Origin: Stutzerimonas stutzeri
Lineage (GTDB): Bacteria; Pseudomonadota; Gammaproteobacteria; Pseudomonadales; Pseudomonadaceae
DNA length: 64,000 nucleotides
NCBI RefSeq assembly: GCF_002890915.1
Contig: NZ_POUT01000002.1
Location: forward strand, 62,001-126,000
Reading direction: 5' to 3'
Position numbers and translations under genes: made by a program
Notes under the pieces: generated by a model
Seen by the model: only the letters and a program-made list of their open reading frames with translations
Told to the model about the DNA's origin: nothing
Databases searched by the model: none
In this document: piece after piece, positions 25,295-32,652 of the stretch
Layout of the letters: each line of letters opens with the position of its first letter
Position numbering within the stretch: the first letter of the stretch is position 1

Positions 25295-25693
25295 CTACAG
25301 GCCGCAATCCGCGGCCTTGTAGCGCTCGGTGGCGATCGGCCTGTTAGATTTGTACTCGCTGAACTCGTAGCGCAGCACGGCGCCCTGGCTCATCAGCGTG
25401 CGCAGGCCCTGGTTGCCGCAGACGCTGACGCCGAGCTGACTGCGCACGTCGGCCGGGTTGTCGCGCATCTGGGCGGCATGCCGCGGCTGCACGCTGAGGT
25501 GGTTGACCAGTTCGTTGCCGTCGACGGTGTAGCCCTGGTCGAGGATGTCTTCGTTGATCGCCCGCGGCGTGCCGACGCTGCTTTCCCGGGCGACCTGGTC
25601 GAGTAGCTGGCCCAGTTGCTGCTCCTGGAGCGAGGTGGCATGGGCGATGGGAAGGGCGAGGCTCAGAGCGAGCAGGATGGTCAGACGGTACAT
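25295..25693 (-). CDS. Small secreted protein (PA3611-like)
   Basis: A 132-residue protein with a clear Sec signal peptide (MYRLTILLALSLALPIAHA, cleavage after residue 19) and a mature part of about 113 residues containing two cysteines (in SVCGNQG and at AADCGL) that may form a disulfide. From memory it resembles the P. aeruginosa secreted protein PA3611, whose function is unknown. The start at 25693 is preceded by AAGGAG. It is convergent with the phosphoketolase-family gene, ending 26 bases after it. Confidence 0.78.
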   Translation of the reverse strand: MYRLTILLALSLALPIAHATSLQEQQLGQLLDQVARESSVGTPRAINEDILDQGYTVDGNELVNHLSVQPRHAAQMRDNPADVRSQLGVSVCGNQGLRTLMSQGAVLRYEFSEYKSNRPIATERYKAADCGL

Positions 25694-25880
25694 GGCGCTC
25701 TCCTTATGACTGCGCTTGTTCGACCGACGGGGTGGGGTACGGTTCATTTGCCATTTCCGCCGCGGGCCGGTAGCTTGGCCCTGATTGTCGCGCAACCTCT
25801 GAGCGGACCGCTGTGCGCCGGGTTTCGGTGCCGTGTGCCCCGTCCCGATCCCGTCCTTCCGAACGACCCCGAGCCGATCC

Positions 25881-26597
25881 ATGCCCCATGCCGTAGCCCG
25901 CCTGCGCGACGAGCGCCTGGCGCGCAGTCTGAAACCCTTCGTCGCCCGCGGATCGCGCGCGCCACGCTGCGCGCGCTGCCGTGTACCGTTCAGCCACTGC
26001 CTGTGCCCGTGGCTGCCGGAGGTCGACAGCCGCAGTGGCGTCTGCCTGCTGATGCACGACATCGAACCGCTGAAACCGAGCAATACCGGCTGGCTGATCG
26101 CCGATGTGGTGCCCGATACCTTCGCCTTCACCTGGCAGCGCACGGGTGTGGATCCGCACCTGCTGCAACTGCTCGTCGATCCGCAGTGGCAACCGCTGGT
26201 GGTCTTCCCGGGCGAATACGCCGAGCCGTCGCGCGTGGTCGAGCGCATCGAGCCACAGCCCGGCAAGCGGCCACTGTTCGTCCTGCTCGATGCGACCTGG
26301 ACCGAGGCGCGCAAGATGTTCCGCAAGAGTCCCTATCTGGATGGCCTGCCGGTGCTCAGCCTGCGGCCGGAGGCCCTGTCGCGCTATCGCCTGCGGCGCT
26401 CGACCCGCAGCGATCACCTGTGCACCGCGGAAGTCGCGGCGCTCTGTCTCGATCTGGCCGGCGATGCGACCGCGGCCAACACCCTGGATGCCTGGCTGGA
26501 CGTCTTTACCGAGCACTACCTCGGCGCCAAGCACCATCGCCAGCCGGACCTGCAGAACGCCGCGCATCGGGCCCTGCAGGCAGCGCCCGCGCCATAG
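25881..26597 (+). CDS. tapT: DTW-domain tRNA-uridine aminocarboxypropyltransferase
   Basis: A 238-residue DTW-domain protein (YfiP/TapT/TuaA family), which transfers the 3-amino-3-carboxypropyl group of S-adenosylmethionine to uridine, giving acp3U at position 47 of tRNA. The signature DATW (in LLDATWTEARKM), the following LRPEALSRYRLRR block and the four cysteines Cys30, Cys33, Cys40 and Cys42 near the N-terminus (likely zinc ligands) all fit. I choose ATG 25881; an in-frame GTG 48 bases upstream has no better ribosome-binding site. Confidence 0.85.
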   Translation: MPHAVARLRDERLARSLKPFVARGSRAPRCARCRVPFSHCLCPWLPEVDSRSGVCLLMHDIEPLKPSNTGWLIADVVPDTFAFTWQRTGVDPHLLQLLVDPQWQPLVVFPGEYAEPSRVVERIEPQPGKRPLFVLLDATWTEARKMFRKSPYLDGLPVLSLRPEALSRYRLRRSTRSDHLCTAEVAALCLDLAGDATAANTLDAWLDVFTEHYLGAKHHRQPDLQNAAHRALQAAPAP

Positions 26598-26613
26598 CCG
26601 CGCGGTGCGGCAA

Positions 26614-27522
26614 TCAGGCCTTGGCGGCTTCGACGGCCAGGGGTTCCGGCCTGCGCGGCCACAGTTGGGCGGCCAGCATGCCGAGGAACATCAGCACACA
26701 GCCCAGGTAGCCGCGCGGGGTGAGGCTCTCGTCGAGGAACAGCGCACCGGCAATGGCCGCGAACACCGCCTCGAGGGAGAGGATGATCGCCGCATGGGAG
26801 GCGATCGCGTGCTTCTGTGCCACCACCTGCAGGGTATAGCCGACCGCGACCGCGAACAGCCCGCCGTAGATCAGTGCCGGTCCGGCGAGCCAGATGCTGG
26901 CCGGATCGGTTTCCTCGAAGGCCAGCGCGAGCAGCAGGCTCACCACCGCACAGGTGGCGAACTGCAGGAAGGCCAGGCGGATCGCATCGTGGCGGCTGAC
27001 GAAGAAGCTCACCAGCAGCACGTGCAGGCCCCAGACGAAGGCGCCGGCCAACTGGATCCAATCCCCGGATGCCACCTGGAAGTCCTCGCCGATGCTCAGC
27101 AGGGCCATGCCGGCGACCGCGAGAAAGGCCCCGAGCCAGGTGCCCAGGCCGGTCCGGTGGCCGATAACGAGCCCCAGCAACGGCACCACGATCACGTACA
27201 GGCCGGTGATGAAGCCGGAATTGGTCACGCTGGTGAACAGCAGGCCGACCTGCTGCAGGTTGATACCCAGGGTCAGTGCCAGGCCCATGGACAGGCCGCC
27301 GAACAGCAATCCGCGCTGCAGGAAGGGTTCGTGACGCGCGGCGGTCCGGCCGCGGTAGATCACCAGCGGCAGCAGGGCCAGGGCGCCGAGGGCGAAGCGC
27401 AGGCCAGTGAAGAGAAAGGGGCCGATGTTGTCCATGCCGATGCGCTGGGCGACGAAGGCGGTGCCCCAGATCATGGCGGTAATCAGCATCAGGAAGTCGG
27501 CGCGGAGGGCTTGGCTACGCAT
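26614..27522 (-). CDS. EamA/DMT family transporter
   Basis: A 302-residue membrane protein with ten predicted helices in two EamA repeats (about residues 8-135 and 150-285). WGTAFVAQRIG in helix 1 and SLEAVFAAIAGALFLDESL in the second repeat are typical. Such proteins export or import amino acids and other metabolites; the substrate cannot be read. It is convergent with the tRNA enzyme (16-base gap) and divergent from the response regulator. Confidence 0.85.
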   Translation of the reverse strand: MRSQALRADFLMLITAMIWGTAFVAQRIGMDNIGPFLFTGLRFALGALALLPLVIYRGRTAARHEPFLQRGLLFGGLSMGLALTLGINLQQVGLLFTSVTNSGFITGLYVIVVPLLGLVIGHRTGLGTWLGAFLAVAGMALLSIGEDFQVASGDWIQLAGAFVWGLHVLLVSFFVSRHDAIRLAFLQFATCAVVSLLLALAFEETDPASIWLAGPALIYGGLFAVAVGYTLQVVAQKHAIASHAAIILSLEAVFAAIAGALFLDESLTPRGYLGCVLMFLGMLAAQLWPRRPEPLAVEAAKA

Positions 27523-27663
27523 CTTTCGGCTCGTCGGAGGAAAAGGCGCAGACTTTGCTACAAAGCATCGCGCTTGACCACTTATTCGTGGGTGGGCATG
27601 CTTGCGCCGCTTGATTTGTTGTGGCCGGCAGTCGATATTCCCATTTGCCGACCGAATGCCATC

Positions 27664-27730
27664 TCGGGAATTCCCGACGGAATTTGTCGGGTTTTGCCGT
27701 CATCTTGTCGGCATCGGCTATTAGCCGATG
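27664..27730. promoter_or_regulatory. Cluster of dyads upstream of the ErdR-like gene
   Basis: TCGGGAATTCCCGA (27664-27677) is a perfect 14-bp palindrome. It overlaps an inverted repeat CCCGAC-N7-GTCGGG (27673-27691) that is followed by TTTT, and a third dyad CATCGGCT-ATT-AGCCGATG-like sequence lies at 27712-27730. They fill the 239-base gap between the divergent EamA and response-regulator genes and could be operators, a terminator-like element, or both. Confidence 0.5.
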
Positions 27731-27761
27731 AAAAGCGCCAATAAAAACTACAGGTCTGCCA

Positions 27762-28412
27762 ATGGCTGCTTACGAAATAATCATTGCCGATGATCACCCG
27801 CTGTTTCGCAGCGCGTTGCAGCAGGCACTCACCATGGGGCTGGGGGACAACGTCCGGCTGGTGGAGGCGGCCAGCATCGCCGAGTTGGAAAGCTTTCTCA
27901 ATCAGGGCGCAGCCTGGGACCTGGTTCTGCTGGATCTGAACATGCCGGGCGCCTATGGCTTTTCAGGCCTGGTGCTGCTGCGCGGCCAGTATCCCCAGTT
28001 GCCGGTGGTGATGATTTCGGCGCAGGAGGATGCGGCGGTCGTCGCGCGTTCGCGCGAATTCGGCGCCAGCGGCTTCATTCCGAAATCGAGTTCGCTGGAA
28101 ACCATCCAGGAAGCGGTGCGGGCAGTGCTCGACGGCGACGTCTGGTGGCCGAGCAATATCCAGGACGTGGCCAATGTCAGCGACGAAGCCAAGGCGGCCA
28201 GTGCCGGGCTCGCCAGCCTGACACCGCAGCAGTTCCGGGTGCTGACGATGGTCTGCGACGGCCTGCTGAACAAGCAGATCGCCTACGAGCTGAACGTCTC
28301 CGAGGCGACCATCAAGGCGCATGTCACCGCCATCTTCCGCAAACTCGGTGTGCGTACCCGGACCCAGGCGGCGTTGCTGCTGCAGCAGATGGGCTCCATC
28401 CCCACCAGCTGA
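27762..28412 (+). CDS. erdR: LuxR-family response regulator, ErdR-like
   Basis: A 216-residue NarL/FixJ-type regulator. The receiver domain shows Asp10-Asp11, the phosphorylation site Asp58 (LVLLDLNMPG) and the conserved lysine in FIPKSS. The C-terminal domain is a LuxR helix-turn-helix (LTPQQFRVLTMVCDGLLNKQIA to VRTRTQAALLLQQ). It closely resembles P. aeruginosa ErdR, which is needed for ethanol and acetate metabolism. No histidine kinase gene is adjacent, as expected for ErdR. The name rests on remembered similarity. Confidence 0.82.
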   Translation: MAAYEIIIADDHPLFRSALQQALTMGLGDNVRLVEAASIAELESFLNQGAAWDLVLLDLNMPGAYGFSGLVLLRGQYPQLPVVMISAQEDAAVVARSREFGASGFIPKSSSLETIQEAVRAVLDGDVWWPSNIQDVANVSDEAKAASAGLASLTPQQFRVLTMVCDGLLNKQIAYELNVSEATIKAHVTAIFRKLGVRTRTQAALLLQQMGSIPTS

Positions 28413-28421
28413 CGACGCACC

Positions 28422-29348
28422 TCAGGCGATCGGCGGCAGCATGATTTCATCGCTACGCCGCACGCCGGACGTCATGGCCTGGCACTGTTCGACGAATTCG
28501 CGCATGGCCGCCGTCTGGTATTTGTGCGAGTGCCAGATGAAATAGAACTGCCGACGCAGATCCAGCTCCGGCGTCACCACCGGCACCAGGCTGCCGCGGC
28601 GGAAGGCGTCACGCAGCGCCAGTCGCGAGATGCAGCCGATTCCCAGCCCCGACTCCACGGCACGTTTGATCGCTTCGGTGTGTTCCAGCTCCAGGCGCAC
28701 GTTCAGCTTGCCTGGTCGATGACGCATGGCCTGCTCGAAGGTCATGCGGGTGCCGGAGCCCCGTTCACGCAGGATCCAGGCCTCGCCCGAAAGTTCGTCC
28801 AGGTCCAGGGTCTCGCGCCGGGCCAGCGGGTGCTGTGGCGCACAGAACACCACCAGCTCGTCCTCGATCCAGGGCTGGACCTCTAGGTCGGGATGCTGGC
28901 ACTCGCCCTCGATTAGACCCAAATCAAGTTCATGTTGCGCAACCTGCTGCACGATATGCGCGGTGTTCTGCACATGCAGCGTTACCCGGCATTCCGGGTG
29001 GCGCTGCATGAAGCTGCCGATCAGCAGGGTGGCGAGGTAGTTGCCGATGGTCAGTGTCGCGCCTACCGCCAGCGAACCGAAGCCGCTCTTGCCGTTGAGC
29101 AGATCCTCGATGGCTCGTGCCTGATCGAGCAGGGCGACCGCCTGCGGCAACAGCTGGCGGCCCAGGGCGTTCAGGCACAGACGTTTACCGGCGCGGTCGA
29201 ACAACTGGCAGCCGGACTGGCGCTCCAATTCGGCCAGTGACGTGCTGGTGGCCGACTGCGACAGCGAAAGGCTTTCGGCCGCGCGCGAGACGCTCTCCTG
29301 GCGGGCAACCGCGGCGAACACTTCGAGCTGGCGAAGAGTGAAATGCAT
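28422..29348 (-). CDS. finR: LysR-family regulator FinR
   Basis: A 308-residue LysR-type regulator: N-terminal winged helix (LRQLEVFAAVARQESVSRAA to SLAELERQSG) and a C-terminal effector domain. It is divergent from fpr with 110 bases between, the arrangement of finR-fpr in pseudomonads, where FinR activates fpr under oxidative and related stress. The assignment is therefore by position and family. It ends nine bases from the ErdR-like stop, on the opposite strand. Confidence 0.82.
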   Translation of the reverse strand: MHFTLRQLEVFAAVARQESVSRAAESLSLSQSATSTSLAELERQSGCQLFDRAGKRLCLNALGRQLLPQAVALLDQARAIEDLLNGKSGFGSLAVGATLTIGNYLATLLIGSFMQRHPECRVTLHVQNTAHIVQQVAQHELDLGLIEGECQHPDLEVQPWIEDELVVFCAPQHPLARRETLDLDELSGEAWILRERGSGTRMTFEQAMRHRPGKLNVRLELEHTEAIKRAVESGLGIGCISRLALRDAFRRGSLVPVVTPELDLRRQFYFIWHSHKYQTAAMREFVEQCQAMTSGVRRSDEIMLPPIA

Positions 29349-29458
29349 ATCTATATAACCGATAACCTATATCTTTATTATTCGATTAACGAATAAGGCT
29401 GGCGCCGATAAACTGCCAACTACATAACGCCGCCGCGACTCAATGAGGAATCCGCAGC
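29349..29458. promoter_or_regulatory. finR-fpr intergenic control region with candidate fpr promoter
   Basis: The AT-rich stretch 29349-29390 contains the imperfect dyad ATATAACCGATAACCTATAT (29353-29372), a likely LysR-type site. Toward fpr, TTAACG (29386-29391) and TAAACT (29409-29414) are spaced by 17 bases and would start transcription near 29421, placing the dyad at about -49 to -68, normal for a LysR activator. Confidence 0.6.
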
Positions 29459-30235
29459 ATGAGTAACCTGAACGTTGAGCGTGTCCTCAGTGTGCACCAT
29501 TGGAACGATACGTTGTTCAGCTTCAAGACTACCCGTAATCCCGGCTTGCGCTTCGAAAATGGCCAGTTCGTCATGATCGGCCTGGAAGTCGAAGGCCGTC
29601 CGCTGATGCGCGCCTACAGTATCGCGAGCCCGAACTATGAAGAACACCTCGAGTTCTTCAGCATCAAGGTGCCGGACGGTCCGCTCACCTCGCGCCTGCA
29701 GCACCTGCAGGAAGGCGACCAGCTCATGATCAGCCGCAAGCCGACCGGCACCCTGGTGCTCGACGACCTGCTGCCGGGCAAGCATCTCTACCTGCTCAGC
29801 ACCGGCACCGGGCTGGCGCCGTTCATGAGCGTGATCCAGGATCCGGAGACCTACGAACGGTTCGAGAAGGTTGTGCTGGTGCACGGCGTTCGCTACGTCA
29901 ACGAGGTCGCCTACCGCGAATTCATCACCGAACATCTGCCGCAGAACGAGTTCTTCGGCGAGGCGGTGAAGGAAAAGCTGATCTACTACCCGACGGTGAC
30001 CCGCGAACCCTTCGAGCACCAGGGGCGCCTGACCGACCTGATGCGCAGCGGCAAGCTGTTCAGCGACATCGGCCTGCCGCCGATCAACCCGCAGGACGAC
30101 CGCGCGATGATCTGCGGCAGCCCGAGCATGCTCGATGAAACCAGCCAGGTGCTGGACAGTTTCGGGCTGAAGGTGTCGCCGCGCATGGGCGATCCGGGGC
30201 ATTACCTGATCGAGCGAGCCTTCGTCGAGAAGTAA
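29459..30235 (+). CDS. fpr: Ferredoxin--NADP+ reductase Fpr
   Basis: A 258-residue FAD enzyme exchanging electrons between NADPH and ferredoxin or flavodoxin. The FAD motif is RAYSIASPN (about residues 51-59), the NADP-binding loop is STGTGLAPFMS, and ICGSPSMLDE follows near the end. The C-terminus RAFVEK is the pseudomonad form. FdxA (13079) is the expected partner. Strong ribosome-binding site TGAGGA. Regulation by FinR is inferred from the adjacent divergent gene. Confidence 0.95.
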   Translation: MSNLNVERVLSVHHWNDTLFSFKTTRNPGLRFENGQFVMIGLEVEGRPLMRAYSIASPNYEEHLEFFSIKVPDGPLTSRLQHLQEGDQLMISRKPTGTLVLDDLLPGKHLYLLSTGTGLAPFMSVIQDPETYERFEKVVLVHGVRYVNEVAYREFITEHLPQNEFFGEAVKEKLIYYPTVTREPFEHQGRLTDLMRSGKLFSDIGLPPINPQDDRAMICGSPSMLDETSQVLDSFGLKVSPRMGDPGHYLIERAFVEK

Positions 30236-30249
30236 GAGCGATGCCCGTG

Positions 30250-30287
30250 CCGTCCCTTGGGCTGCCGCGCTGCAAGCCAAGGGACGG
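30250..30287. terminator. Hairpin between convergent fpr and ychJ-like genes
   Basis: CCGTCCCTTGG (30250-30260) and CCAAGGGACGG (30277-30287) form an 11-bp perfect stem with a 16-base loop. There is no T run on either side, so it may protect transcript ends rather than act as a rho-independent terminator. Confidence 0.6.
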
Positions 30288-30290
30288 AGA

Positions 30291-30776
30291 TCAGATGTAG
30301 GCGGCGCAGCATTTCTTGAATTTCTCCCCGCTGCCGCAAGGGCAGGGGTCGTTGCGCCCGGCCTTCAGGGGAACCGTGGGGTCGATGAAGTACCAGTGTC
30401 CGTTGCGCTGGACGAAGGCCGAACGCTCCCGGTGGGCATGTTCACCGTTCTGGTCGTGCCAGTGGGCGGTGAAGGTCACCAGCGCATGCTCGGGCTTGCC
30501 GCCCAGCACCGCGTTTTCTTCCACTTCCAGTCCCAGCCAGGTGCTGTCCAGGCTCCAGCGGCGCATCGCCTCGAGGTCCAGGGCGGCCTGCTGCGCCGGT
30601 AGCGTGGTGGCCTGCAGATAGTCGATCAGCCCCAGCACATAAGCGCTGTAGCGCGAGCGCATCAGTCGTTCGGCGCTGGGAGCCGCCGTCCCAGCGTGAT
30701 AACGACCGCAGCACTGGTCGAGGGAGTCGCCGCTGCCGCAAGGGCAGCTGGTTTCGTGCGCGTGCCGATCGCTCAT
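30291..30776 (-). CDS. ychJ: YchJ family SEC-C zinc-binding protein
   Basis: A 161-residue protein with two SEC-C-type zinc motifs: [13 protein letters not shown] near the N-terminus and [13 protein letters not shown] at the C-terminus, flanking the NTF2-like YchJ domain ([18 protein letters not shown]). The C-terminal motif resembles the SecA metal-binding site that contacts SecB, but the function of YchJ is unknown. ATG 30776 is only two bases past the stop of the upstream gene on the same strand, so the two are probably co-translated. Confidence 0.88.
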   Translation of the reverse strand: MSDRHAHETSCPCGSGDSLDQCCGRYHAGTAAPSAERLMRSRYSAYVLGLIDYLQATTLPAQQAALDLEAMRRWSLDSTWLGLEVEENAVLGGKPEHALVTFTAHWHDQNGEHAHRERSAFVQRNGHWYFIDPTVPLKAGRNDPCPCGSGEKFKKCCAAYI

Positions 30777-30778
30777 GT

Positions 30779-31276
30779 TCACCACCAGTATTTGCCGAAC
30801 ATCTCGGGATTGGCCCAGAACCGGGCGTTCAGCCAGTCCGGAACCTGCTTGTATTGGAGCAGGTCGTAGGTGAATAGCGTCAAGGTCTGTCCGTCGCGCT
30901 GGAAACGTTCGCCAATCTGCAGGGCCAGGGCATAGAAATCGGTGGCCTGCCAGTCGCAGGCATCCAGGTCGACGAGCACGGCCATGCGGCTGGCGTTCAG
31001 ATTGCGAATCCCGCCGAGCAGCTCCAGGCCGCTGCGCTTGGGCAGGTGTTCGAGGCAGTCGACGAGCAACGCCAGGTCGTAGCGCTGTTGGGCCAGCTCT
31101 TGCGGTAGTGGCGCCGTGTGTGCGCGATCGACATGGCTGCCCGGATGGCTTTGGGCGTAGGCGGTGAGTGCCGGTTGGTCGCTGTGTCCCACATGCAGGA
31201 GGCGTGATGGTGCGTGATGTTCGAGCAGGGCCGCCAAGGCTTGCTGGGGCGTGCGCGCTACAGGGTTTTCAGTCAA
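30779..31276 (-). CDS. DUF6231-type methyltransferase-like protein
   Basis: A 165-residue protein whose [31 protein letters not shown] and [10 protein letters not shown] segments follow the order of a Rossmann methyltransferase core. The glycine-rich cofactor loop (normally GxGxG) is reduced to HVGH, so cofactor binding is doubtful. It matches, from memory, a conserved pseudomonad family now called DUF6231. It is encoded just upstream of ychJ. No function is known. Confidence 0.7.
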   Translation of the reverse strand: MTENPVARTPQQALAALLEHHAPSRLLHVGHSDQPALTAYAQSHPGSHVDRAHTAPLPQELAQQRYDLALLVDCLEHLPKRSGLELLGGIRNLNASRMAVLVDLDACDWQATDFYALALQIGERFQRDGQTLTLFTYDLLQYKQVPDWLNARFWANPEMFGKYWW

Positions 31277-31407
31277 TCGAGAATCCTCGTTTTAAGCGTA
31301 CAGACTAGCGTGGTGCCGTTTGTCGGCCTAGTCTCAAAGTAACCGGAGCCGCCCGGAGTCTCGTGCGTGGCGATTCTGGCTGAATTCCACACTGGAGGTT
31401 TTAACCG

Positions 31408-32040
31408 ATGAGTACTTTACGGACAGCAGTACCCGTTATTGTCATGACCACGTTCCTGGCGGGTTGTGCAGGCGTGCAGAAACAGGATTGGCCCACCTGT
31501 GCAGCCGTCGGTGGCGTGACCGGTGCCGCGCTGGGGGCCATTGAAAGCAGCACCTATGCCGGTTGGGGCGCGCTGATCGGCGGTGGTGTCGGTGCCGCCT
31601 ATTGTTGGGCAAACGGTATGGAAGAGGAAACCGTCGCGGTGGTGGAGACGGTGCAGCCGATGCCTGAGCCCGAGCCGGAACCTGCTGCCGAGCCGGTGCG
31701 GGTCGAGCTGGACGTCAAGTTCGACTTCGATCGCGCCGTGGTCAAGCCCGACAGTTTCGCCGATATCCAGAACCTCGCCGACTTCATGAAAGAGTACGGG
31801 CAGACCTCGACTGTGCTGGAAGGTCATACCGACTCGATCGGTACCGATGCCTATAACCAGCGCCTGTCCGAGCGGCGTGCCAATGCGGTGCGTGAAGTGC
31901 TGGTCAACCAGTACGGCGTGGAAGGCGGCCGGGTGAATGCGGTCGGTTATGGCGAGTCCCGCCCCGTCGCCGATAACGCGACTCCGGAAGGTCGGGCGAT
32001 CAACCGTCGGGTAGAAGCCGAAGTCGAAGCCCGTCCCTGA
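31408..32040 (+). CDS. OmpA-like peptidoglycan-associated lipoprotein with glycine zipper
   Basis: A 210-residue lipoprotein. The lipobox FLAGC puts the lipidated cysteine at residue 20. A glycine-zipper segment (GGVTGAALGAIESS to GALIGGGVGAAY) is followed by a proline/glutamate linker and a C-terminal OmpA domain (EGHTDSIGTDAYNQRLSERR and AINRRVEAEV), which binds peptidoglycan. It should tether the outer membrane to the cell wall. The gene stands alone with its own terminator. Confidence 0.88.
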   Translation: MSTLRTAVPVIVMTTFLAGCAGVQKQDWPTCAAVGGVTGAALGAIESSTYAGWGALIGGGVGAAYCWANGMEEETVAVVETVQPMPEPEPEPAAEPVRVELDVKFDFDRAVVKPDSFADIQNLADFMKEYGQTSTVLEGHTDSIGTDAYNQRLSERRANAVREVLVNQYGVEGGRVNAVGYGESRPVADNATPEGRAINRRVEAEVEARP

Positions 32041-32062
32041 TTCGGACTGGTGATTGGCTTCC

Positions 32063-32087
32063 AGCCGGGCTATGGGCCCGGCTTTTT
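32063..32087 (+). terminator. Terminator after the OmpA-like lipoprotein gene
   Basis: AGCCGGGC (32063-32070) and GCCCGGCT (32076-32083), loop TATGG, followed by TTTTT. Rho-independent terminator for the plus-strand gene; the convergent copD-like gene ends at 32102. Confidence 0.9.
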
Positions 32088-32101
32088 ATTGTCCGCCTGG
32101 C

Positions 32102-32566
32102 TCAGAGCGGGGGGCGGGCGCTGGCGAGTGCGACGACGGCCAGGCCCAGCGCCAGGTTGATCACCACCAGCCGGCGGATCCTGCCGAGTACCGCGCCGCC
32201 CGCGGGCCAATCCTCGGTGCTGATCGCCCGCTTGAGCGCCGGCAGCTGCAGCAGCTGGATGCGCAGGAACAACGCCAGCATCACCAGGTACAGGCCAGCC
32301 ATGATGTGCACGTAGCGTGGCGCGCTTTCCAGGGGGCCGAAGCGCATGTGCCACATGCCGATACCGCCGATGGGCAGTACCAGCACGGCCACCCAGACCC
32401 AGAGGAAGAAGCGGCGGAACACGTCGGCCCAGAGCTTCAGCCGGTCCGGGGCCTGTAGCATGGCGCCGGCCGCCGGGCGCAGCACCATCCAGGCGAAGAA
32501 CATGCCGCCCACCCAGATCGTCGCGGCGAGTACGTGGAGTGCGTAGAGCAGGGCGAAAGGCGTCAT
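32102..32566 (-). CDS. CopD-family integral membrane protein
   Basis: A 154-residue protein with four predicted helices. LHVLAATIWVGGMFFAWMVL at the N-terminus and MWHMRFGPLESAPRYVHIMA in the middle carry the conserved histidines of the CopD/DUF2269-like family, which may bind copper or haem. There is no copper operon nearby, so copper transport is not established. The start is ATG 32566 with GGAG at a suitable distance; an upstream in-frame start would overlap the promoter of the divergent dinG. Confidence 0.75.
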   Translation of the reverse strand: MTPFALLYALHVLAATIWVGGMFFAWMVLRPAAGAMLQAPDRLKLWADVFRRFFLWVWVAVLVLPIGGIGMWHMRFGPLESAPRYVHIMAGLYLVMLALFLRIQLLQLPALKRAISTEDWPAGGAVLGRIRRLVVINLALGLAVVALASARPPL

Positions 32567-32624
32567 GGGCAAATCTCCGGTGGCGGTTGGGCGATCGCGC
32601 GCTATCATAGCCGCCCCATCGAGA

Positions 32625-32644
32625 CACTGAAAATATATACAGCT
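32625..32644 (+). promoter_or_regulatory. LexA (SOS) box upstream of dinG
   Basis: CACTGAAAATATATACAGCT contains CTG-N10-CAG (32627-32642) with an AT-rich centre like the consensus LexA operator. It ends nine bases before the dinG ATG, so LexA bound here would block initiation. Together with recA this is the second clear SOS site in the window. Confidence 0.85.
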
Positions 32645-32652
32645 CCGCGCCC

